Source: CAZTCJ01 sp964612085 (GTDB lineage: Bacteria; Pseudomonadota; Alphaproteobacteria; JAJFIK01). From it: DNA of 64,000 nucleotides. Under the pieces are notes generated by a model. It searched no databases and was not told the DNA's origin. It was given only the letters and a program-made list of their open reading frames with translations. A program made the position numbers and the translations under genes. This document shows positions 57,960-64,000 of the stretch, piece after piece. Within the stretch, counting starts at the first letter, position 1. Each line of letters starts with the position of its first letter. The stretch lies in contig CAZTCJ010000004.1 of assembly GCA_964612085.1 (NCBI GenBank), positions 1 to 64,000 of the forward strand, written 5' to 3'.

Positions 57960-59066
57960 ATGAGCTTCGCAACGGAACGACGCCAGGACGTGGCCAATGC
58001 CTTACGCGGGCCGACTGTTGCGCTTTCAGTCGTGGCGTTGGCGGCGACGGTGTGGCTGCTCAACTTCGCCGAGGATGTGCTGATCCCGCTGGCCGTGGCG
58101 ATCCTGGTCTGGGCGATCATCAATTCGCTCGCCGCCGGGTTCCGCCGGCTCCATGTGGGCGATATCCGCGCGCCGCACTGGCTGTCGCTGACCTTCGCCG
58201 TGGCCATCGTGCTGGCGGCGCTCTACGGCGTCGGCGGCATCATCTCCAACAGCGCCCAGTTGATGGCGCGCAACGCGCCCGCCTATCAGGCCAATGTGGA
58301 GCGCCTGCTCGCGAACCTGGCCGAGCGCTTCGGCATGGAACTCGACCTGTCCCAGCTTCTGGAGCAGATCAATTTCGGCTCGGTCCTGAGCGATACCGCC
58401 CTGATGCTGTCGGCCCTGATCGGCAACGCGGCGGTCATCCTGGTCTTCGTGATCTTTCTGATGGTGGAGCAGAGCACCTTCGACATGAAGATCGAGACCC
58501 TGTTCAAGGACCCCAAGCGCCAGCGCGAGATCAAGGCCCTGTTCGACACCCTGGCCAAGCGCATTCAGGATTATCTCCGGGTCAAGACCATCATGAGCGT
58601 GCTCACGGGCGGCGTGAGTTACGGGGTGCTGCGCTATCTGGAAGTGGATTTCGCGGCGTTCTGGGCCTTCCTGATCTTTCTGCTGAACTATGTGCCGACC
58701 ATCGGCTCGACCCTGGGCGTGGTGTTTCCGGCGATCCAGGTGCTGGTGCAGTTCGGCGATCCGGTGCTGTTCTTTATCGTGGTGGCCGTGCTCGGCCTGA
58801 TCCCGCAATTCATCATCGGCAATATCATCGAGCCCAAGGTGATGGGCGTGTCGCTCAATTTGAGCCCGATCGTGATCCTGTTCTCGCTCGCTTTCTGGGG
58901 GATCATATGGGGCATCGCGGGCCTGTTCCTCAGCGTGCCGATCATGGTGATCATCATGATCATCTGCGCCCATTTCGAGCCGAGCCGCTGGCTGGCGATC
59001 CTGTTGTCGGGCGACGGCCAGATCGTGGAATATGTCCGGGCCGAGCGGAAGGAGGCGACGTTCTGA
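57960..59066 (+). CDS. AI-2E family transporter (PerM-like)
   Basis: A 368-residue inner-membrane protein with about eight helices in the family pattern: two N-terminal helices, a long soluble stretch (AQLMARNAPAYQANVERLLANL), then ILVFVIFLMVEQSTFDMKI, LRYLEVDFAAFWAFLIFLLNYVPTIG-type core (seen in blocks), FIIGNIIEPKVMG and GIIWGIAGLFLSVPIMV. Members export AI-2 or act as Na+/H+ antiporters, so the substrate is open. The stop overlaps the next start by one base, so the following gene is translationally coupled. Confidence 0.9.
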   Translation: MSFATERRQDVANALRGPTVALSVVALAATVWLLNFAEDVLIPLAVAILVWAIINSLAAGFRRLHVGDIRAPHWLSLTFAVAIVLAALYGVGGIISNSAQLMARNAPAYQANVERLLANLAERFGMELDLSQLLEQINFGSVLSDTALMLSALIGNAAVILVFVIFLMVEQSTFDMKIETLFKDPKRQREIKALFDTLAKRIQDYLRVKTIMSVLTGGVSYGVLRYLEVDFAAFWAFLIFLLNYVPTIGSTLGVVFPAIQVLVQFGDPVLFFIVVAVLGLIPQFIIGNIIEPKVMGVSLNLSPIVILFSLAFWGIIWGIAGLFLSVPIMVIIMIICAHFEPSRWLAILLSGDGQIVEYVRAERKEATF

Positions 59067-60388
59067 TGGGGTTGCGTCTCTCTCTTGTCATGGCGGTCCT
59101 CGCCGCCGGTCTCGCGTTCGCCGCGCCTCAAGCCCATGCCCGCGCGTTCGAACCGGGCCAGACCATCGAACTGGTGACGCGGCTCGACGGCGTGCCGTCC
59201 TATGCCCGTCCCGGCGCCACGGAACGCGCCGTGCTGTTTCCGTCCGGAGCGCCCGTGGACGTGATCGCGCGCGATGCCTTCACCGGCTGGCTGCTCGTCT
59301 CCGGCAGGCGGCTTGAGGATGGTGCGCCCCATGACGGCTGGGTCGCGCCGGGCCTCATCGCCCCTGAAACCGTGCCGGAAGCAACTCCTGTTGCAGCCGC
59401 CCCGGCCCCTGAGGAAACCTCCCAACCGCCACAGCCCGTCCGCGCCGCCAAGGTAAACGCCCCAACGCCACCAGCTCGCAAGAGCCCGCCGGTTCCTCCG
59501 ACCCCGTCCGTGCCTGCGAGCCGTCCGGTGACGGATCTTGGATGGTGCCCGGAACGGCCCTCGGCCCAAGCCGAGCCGGAGCGTTTGCGTGTCATGACAT
59601 GGAATCTGGGCGGGCTGACCGGTGACGATCCGGCTTTCGCGCAACGGGATTACGACCGGATCCGCTGTTACATCCGCCGCGCCGCGCCGGATGTGCTGGC
59701 CGTCCAGAATGTGGCCGATCGCGCGGCGCTCGCCCGCGTGGTGGATGAGGACATCTATGACATCCGCCTCACGGGCCGCTCCGTGCCGGACGGCGCTCCC
59801 GGCAATACGGGCTTCGCGGTCAAGCGCGGCTTGAAGATCACCCAGTCCGCCGAGGCCGAGACACTCGACGTGACGGGTGAGGGCCGGCTGCCTTATGGAG
59901 CCCTGCTCTCCGTGTCCTTCGCGGAAGAAACGGTCACCGTGCTGAGCGTTCATCTGGCGGACGGCTGCCGGTCCAACAAAGACAAAGGACCGGCATGCGG
60001 GATCTTCCAGGATCAGAGCCGCGCGGTGGAGGACTGGATCGACGGGATCATGCATGACTCATCCGGCGCCGTCCTTCTTGTGGGCACCTTCAACCGGTAT
60101 CTGGCTGCGCCCAAGGACAGGATCTGGGCCAAGTGGGACGACAAGCGTCCCCGGGACGCCAATCTGAGCAACCTGACGCGCCTGGTCAAACAGTCCTGCG
60201 GCGGGCAGGACACGGACGAAATCATCGATCACGTGATCGCGGACCGCAGCGCCATGGACTTCATCGATTTCGACCGGATGGACATCCGGCTTGTGGAATA
60301 CCGTGCGGAGGACCAGTCCGTGGCGGACAAGCTGCCCGGCCATTGTCCGATCGCCTTGACGCTCACGCCACCCGAAGGGTTTTTCTAG
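59066..60388 (+). CDS. Exported SH3-like / EEP-fold protein with degenerate active site
   Basis: 440 residues. A signal peptide (about 1-24) is followed by an SH3-like segment (VPSYARPGATERAVLFPSGA, then GWLLVSGRR, DGWVAPGLI), a Pro/Ala linker of about 60 residues, then an EEP nuclease/phosphatase fold (LRVMTWNLGG...). Key residues are changed: the metal Glu of LQEV is Asn (LAVQNVAD), GDFN is GTFN (LLVGTFNRYL) and SDH is PGHCP. Only the IDHVI histidine remains. It probably binds rather than cuts its ligand. GGAAGGAGG and a one-base overlap couple it to the AI-2E-type gene. Confidence 0.8.
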   Translation: MGLRLSLVMAVLAAGLAFAAPQAHARAFEPGQTIELVTRLDGVPSYARPGATERAVLFPSGAPVDVIARDAFTGWLLVSGRRLEDGAPHDGWVAPGLIAPETVPEATPVAAAPAPEETSQPPQPVRAAKVNAPTPPARKSPPVPPTPSVPASRPVTDLGWCPERPSAQAEPERLRVMTWNLGGLTGDDPAFAQRDYDRIRCYIRRAAPDVLAVQNVADRAALARVVDEDIYDIRLTGRSVPDGAPGNTGFAVKRGLKITQSAEAETLDVTGEGRLPYGALLSVSFAEETVTVLSVHLADGCRSNKDKGPACGIFQDQSRAVEDWIDGIMHDSSGAVLLVGTFNRYLAAPKDRIWAKWDDKRPRDANLSNLTRLVKQSCGGQDTDEIIDHVIADRSAMDFIDFDRMDIRLVEYRAEDQSVADKLPGHCPIALTLTPPEGFF

Positions 60389-61095
60389 GTCTCTGCCTGT
60401 GGATTGCGGCCGTAGGAGAGCTGGATGATGACGTTGAGCAGTTCATCTTTGTCCTGGGCGCCCACCAGCCCGTAGCGGCCGTTGAAGATATAGGTCGGCA
60501 CGCCCTTGACCCCGAGCTGATAGGCCAGGGTCACGTCCCGCAGGATCCGGTCCTTGTCGGCGTCGCCGTCCAGCAGATCGGCGATCAGCGAGGTGTTCAT
60601 GCCGGCCTCGCGGGCAAGGCAGATCAGCACGCCCTTGTCGCCCAGATCGGCGCCTTCCTCGAAATAAAGCTCGAACAGCCGCTTGATCACGTGACCCTGC
60701 ACGCCCGCTTCGCTGGCCCACAGGCTGACGCGATGGGCATTCATGGTATTGGGCACGCGCGCGATCTGGTCGAACTGGAAGGCGATGCCGTCCTTCGCGC
60801 CTTCCTTGGCGATGACATCGTAGACCTGCTTGGCGCGGGCCGGATCGCCATGTTTCTCGGCGATATACGCCATCCGGTCGACGCCTTCCGGCGGCAGATT
60901 GGGATCGAGGAAAAAGGGCCGCCAGCGTACGGTGACCGGCCAGCCCGGCAGCCAGATATCGACCACATGATCCAGGCGCTTCTTGCCGATATAGCACCAG
61001 GGGCAGACCACATCCGACACCACGTCGATGCGCACCGCGTAATCCCCGGGGGGGATTTCGACCTTTTTCTTGGATTTCTTACCCTTTTTCGCCAT
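60385..61095 (-). CDS. DsbA-family oxidoreductase (FrnE-like)
   Basis: A 236-residue thioredoxin-fold protein with active site CPWC in DVVCPWCYIGKKRLD, a helical insert (RMAYIAEKHGDPARAKQVYD) and the cis-proline loop GVKGVPTYIFNGRYGLVGAQ. These mark the DsbA/FrnE/HCCA-isomerase group. No signal peptide is present. Instead the N-terminus is very basic (MAKKGKKSKKKVE), so a cytoplasmic role in disulfide or glutathione chemistry is likely. The end overlaps the previous convergent gene by four bases. AGAGG precedes the start. Confidence 0.9.
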   Translation of the reverse strand: MAKKGKKSKKKVEIPPGDYAVRIDVVSDVVCPWCYIGKKRLDHVVDIWLPGWPVTVRWRPFFLDPNLPPEGVDRMAYIAEKHGDPARAKQVYDVIAKEGAKDGIAFQFDQIARVPNTMNAHRVSLWASEAGVQGHVIKRLFELYFEEGADLGDKGVLICLAREAGMNTSLIADLLDGDADKDRILRDVTLAYQLGVKGVPTYIFNGRYGLVGAQDKDELLNVIIQLSYGRNPQAET

Positions 61096-61138
61096 GGCCT
61101 CTAGCGTAATGGATGCGGAAGGGCAGAACCATCCCGGC

Positions 61139-62506
61139 TTAATAGCGGATGCTGTCCAAGGCTCTGGTCAACATCTCGCGGGGCGAGTCTTCCTCGCCGC
61201 TGACGACGACGGCCGAGCGCGGCACGATTTCGACCACATTGCCTTGCACGCCTTCGAAGGCGGTGGCGGACAAGGCGCCCACGACCCGGCGCACCGTCTG
61301 GGTGGCCGCATCGCGCGGCGTGTTGGGCATGGCGACGGCCACATGGCGGGGCCCGACCCGGGCCTTGAAATCGCTGGCGCGGGTCAGGCCCGCGACCATG
61401 GCGGCGGCATCCCGGAACACGCTGTCGCTCGTCGCGATCAAAGGGCCGTCGCCGCACATGGCCTGGCCGATCTCGATCACCATCACCGACCAGGCGCGCG
61501 GGCTGGCGCGCTGATCTTCCAGGCATTGCATGATGTAGCGCTCGAAGACCTGCGGGTTGCTCAAGCCGGTCAACGGGTCCGTCAGCGGGCCGGGCTGGGC
61601 GGCGTTCAAGGTCGCGCCCAGCGCCTTGCGCATGACGCTTTCGGTCAAGAACGTCCGGATACGGTCGGCCCAGTCCTCGCCTTCGAGCGGACGGAAGACG
61701 ATATCGGTCACACCCGCCCTGAGCGCGGTCTGGGTATCCCGCAGGCCCGTGCGCGGCGCCAGGATCACCACAGGGGTCGGCACCAGACGCGGATTGCGCC
61801 TGAGCGCCGAGACTACAGGCAAAAAGCCCTCCACGCTGTCGCGGGCCGACAGCACCAGCACGTCGAAGGCATGGCGGCTCAAGTAATCGACCGTCATAGT
61901 GGGCGTGAAGGCGCCGACGATCAGAGTGCGGTCATCGGCGAACAGGGATTCCACCGTGGCATATTCCGGTCCCGGATCGCCCGCGAACAGAATGGTCGCG
62001 TCGCGCTTGGCGCAGACCCCAGCCATATCGGCGGGCTGTTCCGGCTCGTGGCCGAGGGCGGAGAACACCGCATGGCGCCGCCGCCATTCGTCCGCCATGG
62101 TCTTGACCCGGATCATGGCCGCCAGGCGCAGGCGCACATGGCGTTCGACCGCCGTTTCCTTGATGGTGGAGGTGGCCTCGAAGGGCGCGCCGTCCGCATA
62201 GGCCCGCAGGTTGGGCGGGCGCTGGGCCTGATCGCGGGTGAAATCGGGCTCCAGCAGCAGGAGCGGCAGGCCCGGCATCTCGTTGCGCCCGCGCAGCAGA
62301 TCGGTCAGGACCTTGGGGTCGAAGCCCGCTTCCACCAGCGCGCAATCGGCCCGGTAAAGACGCGCCTGGGCAAGCGCCGTGCCCGGATCGACCAGGACGC
62401 TGTCGTAACCGAGGGCGCGCACCATCTGAGACCAGGCGGACGACCGGTCCCGGTCGGTCGAGACAATGAGCACGCGCGCTTTCGCATCCATTAGTGGGAT
62501 CGCCAT
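61139..62506 (-). CDS. PleD-like protein with degenerate receiver and GGDEF domains
   Basis: 455 residues with two receiver-like domains (about 8-85 and 185-275: RVLIVSTDRDRSSAWSQMV and RTLIVGAFTPTMTVDYLS) and a GGDEF-like domain (from about 305: DPLTGLSNPQVFERYIMQC). The receivers lack the phospho-acceptor Asp pattern (DCALVEAG, DVLVLSARD), and the GGDEF loop reads VGPRHVAVAMPNT, so diguanylate cyclase activity is not expected. The protein may be a scaffold or c-di-GMP-independent adaptor. The start at 62,506 follows GGGAG. An upstream ATG (62,518) and a long open extension exist but look non-coding. Confidence 0.78.
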   Translation of the reverse strand: MAIPLMDAKARVLIVSTDRDRSSAWSQMVRALGYDSVLVDPGTALAQARLYRADCALVEAGFDPKVLTDLLRGRNEMPGLPLLLLEPDFTRDQAQRPPNLRAYADGAPFEATSTIKETAVERHVRLRLAAMIRVKTMADEWRRRHAVFSALGHEPEQPADMAGVCAKRDATILFAGDPGPEYATVESLFADDRTLIVGAFTPTMTVDYLSRHAFDVLVLSARDSVEGFLPVVSALRRNPRLVPTPVVILAPRTGLRDTQTALRAGVTDIVFRPLEGEDWADRIRTFLTESVMRKALGATLNAAQPGPLTDPLTGLSNPQVFERYIMQCLEDQRASPRAWSVMVIEIGQAMCGDGPLIATSDSVFRDAAAMVAGLTRASDFKARVGPRHVAVAMPNTPRDAATQTVRRVVGALSATAFEGVQGNVVEIVPRSAVVVSGEEDSPREMLTRALDSIRY

Positions 62507-62766
62507 CTCTGCTCCCATAGGCACACTCCGGCCCGGAGCGGCGCTGTGCCGTTCCGGGACATTGTGCCGAAACACATGAAGCACCGTCCGTTGCCGGACG
62601 GCGGCGACCCCTCGATTGGAATTTTCCGCAGGCGGCGCACCTCCCCGGACGCCCGCGCGAATCGTTCCCATTATGGGCGCAAACAGGCGCGCCTGCCAAT
62701 GCTTGACGGCGTGGCCAAGCCCCGAAACCATGGTCAGGATGACAGGACCGGCAGCGGGAGCGACGC

Positions 62767-63531
62767 GTGAGTGCATTCCAGACGGATTTAAGCGGATTGA
62801 CGGCTTTGGTGACAGGGGCTTCGAGCGGGCTGGGCGCGCGCTTTGCCCAGGTGCTGGCCCAAGCCGGAGCCCGTGTGGCGATCACCGCCCGGCGCGCCGA
62901 CCGGCTCGGCGATCTGGAGCGCTCGATCCGGGAGGCGGGCGGCACGGCCGCGAGCGTTGCGTTGGATGTGACCGATCCCGCGACGATCGCGCCCGCCATC
63001 GACCGGGCGGAAGCGGCCTTGGGGCCGGTCCAGATCCTGATCAACAATGCGGGCATGAATATCCAGTCCTTCGCCACCGATCTGTCGGTTGAGGATTACG
63101 ACCGGATCATGGACACCAATGTGCGCGGCGCGTTCCTGATGGCCCAGGAGGTCGGCAGGCGGATGATCGCGCGGGGCGAGGGTGGGCAGATCGTCAACAT
63201 CGCGTCCATTGGCGCGGAAAAGGTGCTGCCGGGTCTCGTGGCCTACTGCATGTCCAAAGCGAGCGTGGCCATGATGACGAAGGCGCTGGCACGGGAATGG
63301 GCGCGCCACGGCATCAATGTCAATGCTCTGTGTCCGGGCTATATCACCACGGAGATCAATGCAGACTGGTTCAAGAGCGACGGCGGCCAGAAGCAGGTGA
63401 AGGGTTTCCCCCGCAAGCGCCTGGGCGTACCGGAGGATCTGGACGGCGCGATCCTGCTCTTGGCTTCGCCCCAGTCGCGTTTCATGACGGGGTCCATCGT
63501 CACCGTGGATGACGGCCAGTCACTGGGATAA
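62767..63531 (+). CDS. SDR family NAD(P)-dependent oxidoreductase
   Basis: A 254-residue short-chain dehydrogenase. The cofactor loop is VTGASSGLGARFA (about 15-27), then ARRADRL, LINNAGMNIQ, the catalytic Ser in VNIASIGAE, and YCMSK with Tyr and Lys (near 163-167). The C-terminus LASPQSRFMTGSIVTVDDGQ is typical of classical SDRs acting on alcohols or ketones, including the FabG-like group. The start codon is GTG. The substrate is unknown and the neighbours are unhelpful. Confidence 0.9.
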   Translation: MSAFQTDLSGLTALVTGASSGLGARFAQVLAQAGARVAITARRADRLGDLERSIREAGGTAASVALDVTDPATIAPAIDRAEAALGPVQILINNAGMNIQSFATDLSVEDYDRIMDTNVRGAFLMAQEVGRRMIARGEGGQIVNIASIGAEKVLPGLVAYCMSKASVAMMTKALAREWARHGINVNALCPGYITTEINADWFKSDGGQKQVKGFPRKRLGVPEDLDGAILLLASPQSRFMTGSIVTVDDGQSLG

Positions 63532-63544
63532 CAACGATCCGAAA

Positions 63545-63796
63545 TCAGTCGCCGGACGATCCGTCGCTGTCCCGCTCCATGGACATGATGCCTGTGCCCA
63601 TGGACAGGCTGCCGAAGGTGATCGCGAACAGAAACATCATCAGAACAAGCGCCAGCCAGTTCGTCTCGGGCTCGAAGAGAAGCTGGCGCAGATTGGCCAC
63701 ATTCATCGCAATGAGAATGGCGAGCAGGATCCAGCCGATGACGATGCCGAAGGCCAGGTGAATCGCCAGAAAGCGCAGAAGGGGATTTTTCGGCAT
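63545..63796 (-). CDS. Two-helix membrane protein, unknown
   Basis: 83 residues with two hydrophobic helices (LAIHLAFGIVIGWILLAILIA and LALVLMMFLFAITFGSLSM, both shown by pattern) and a short acidic cytoplasmic tail (MERDSDGSSGD). It is a plausible small inner-membrane protein with a GAGGATC ribosome site. No family is recognised. It converges with the SDR gene, with a 13-bp gap. Confidence 0.7.
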   Translation of the reverse strand: MPKNPLLRFLAIHLAFGIVIGWILLAILIAMNVANLRQLLFEPETNWLALVLMMFLFAITFGSLSMGTGIMSMERDSDGSSGD

Positions 63797-63877
63797 GCTT
63801 GATCCTCAAATCATGCCTGGACCTTAACCGGACAGGGTGTGTCCTGGCCAGAGAACAGATAGACCAGGCCACACAAC

Positions 63878-63906
63878 AGAAAAGGGCGGCCCTGAGACCG
63901 CCCCTT
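63878..63906 (-). terminator. Terminator of the gene cut by the right edge
   Basis: GGGCGG / CCGCCC with an eight-base loop is followed on the minus strand by TTTTCTG. It lies 28 bases past the stop of the partial gene at 63,934. It is built like the terminators at 1,051-1,084 and 3,173-3,204. Confidence 0.78.
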
Positions 63907-63933
63907 GCCGCCAGTATCGAAACTACGGTCGCG

Positions 63934-64000
63934 TTACACCGCCTCGGCCGGTGTTTGCTTCTTCTGGAAGATCGCCGCCCCCAGGGCGCCGACACCGGTC
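63934..64000 (-). CDS. C-terminus of a gene continuing right of the window
   Basis: Only 21 codons are visible, ending TGVGALGAAIFQKKQTPAEAV and then a TAA at 63,934-63,936. A Gly/Ala-rich hydrophobic run followed by Lys-Lys resembles the end of a membrane-anchored or CTERM-type protein, but this is too short to name. The terminator directly downstream supports it as a real gene end. Confidence 0.45.
   Translation of the reverse strand, partial: TGVGALGAAIFQKKQTPAEAV

Noticed and set aside
58052..59065. N-terminal extension of the SH3/EEP protein into the AI-2E gene
   Set aside because: The extension is out of frame inside a well-supported membrane protein. The ATG at 59,066 has a strong ribosome site and a signal peptide.
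62507..62776. N-terminal extension of the PleD-like protein
   Set aside because: The extra residues are low-complexity and would overlap the divergent SDR start. The ATG at 62,506 fits the receiver-domain beginning.

Overview
The window reads as chromosomal DNA of a GC-rich alphaproteobacterium. The pointers are the alphaproteobacterial form of the PEP-CTERM sorting tail (PEPATWIMMILGFG), the recG / sdhE / mfd neighbourhood with a DUF502 gene nearby, and many BBP2, DUF3089, M16 and DUF6285/phosphotransferase-type genes. No rRNA, tRNA, CRISPR array, insertion sequence or phage block was seen. The order or genus cannot be fixed from this stretch.

Layout. 0-9.3 kb: a membrane protein cut by the left edge, a small secreted protein, a histidine phosphatase, a DUF5996 protein, a PEP-CTERM surface protein, dihydrolipoyl dehydrogenase, a TPR/cytochrome-c-like pair, a Ca2+/Na+ exchanger and a LapG-like cysteine protease. 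9.4-11.3 kb: an orphan gene for an acidic protein with three ~72-residue repeats, lying between two imperfect 80-bp direct repeats. 11.3-28 kb: a loose exopolysaccharide region (UDP-glucose dehydrogenase, GalU, glycosyltransferase, Wza-type export lipoprotein, beta-barrel protein, UDP-glucuronate epimerase, KdsD/KpsF). It is interleaved with a glutaredoxin-MauE fusion, a broken CocE hydrolase, a catalase-peroxidase with a lipoprotein signal, a HigBA-type toxin-antitoxin pair, a phosphoesterase and a hydrolase lipoprotein.

28-45 kb: an HMG-CoA-synthase-like/DUF35 fusion and an SCP-x-type thiolase with a MazEF pair between them, an HtrA protease, a large M16 peptidase, homoserine kinase and threonine synthase, an ABC transporter flanked by two DUF3089 paralogues, and a DUF6285/phosphotransferase pair. 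45-64 kb: DUF502, two small GFA-like zinc proteins, RecG, SdhE, Mfd, several small membrane proteins beside dispersed inverted-repeat elements, a nucleoside deoxyribosyltransferase-like protein, an esterase, an AI-2E-type permease followed by an SH3/EEP pseudo-nuclease, a DsbA-family oxidoreductase, a PleD-like protein with decayed active sites, an SDR, and a gene cut by the right edge.

How the genes fit together. GalU and Ugd make UDP-glucuronate and the epimerase at 23.8 kb turns it into UDP-galacturonate. The glycosyltransferase, Wza-like protein and BBP2 barrel would assemble and export an acidic polysaccharide, but the polymerase, flippase, tyrosine kinase and exosortase must lie elsewhere. 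The HMGS-like/DUF35 and thiolase proteins probably work together on a CoA thioester. RecG and Mfd serve DNA repair, and SdhE serves flavinylation. The strongest candidate for an undescribed unit is the repeat-protein gene at 9,834-11,189 with its flanking repeats. Several recognisable enzyme folds here have lost catalytic residues (HMGS-like, both DUF3089, one EEP protein, the PleD-like protein).
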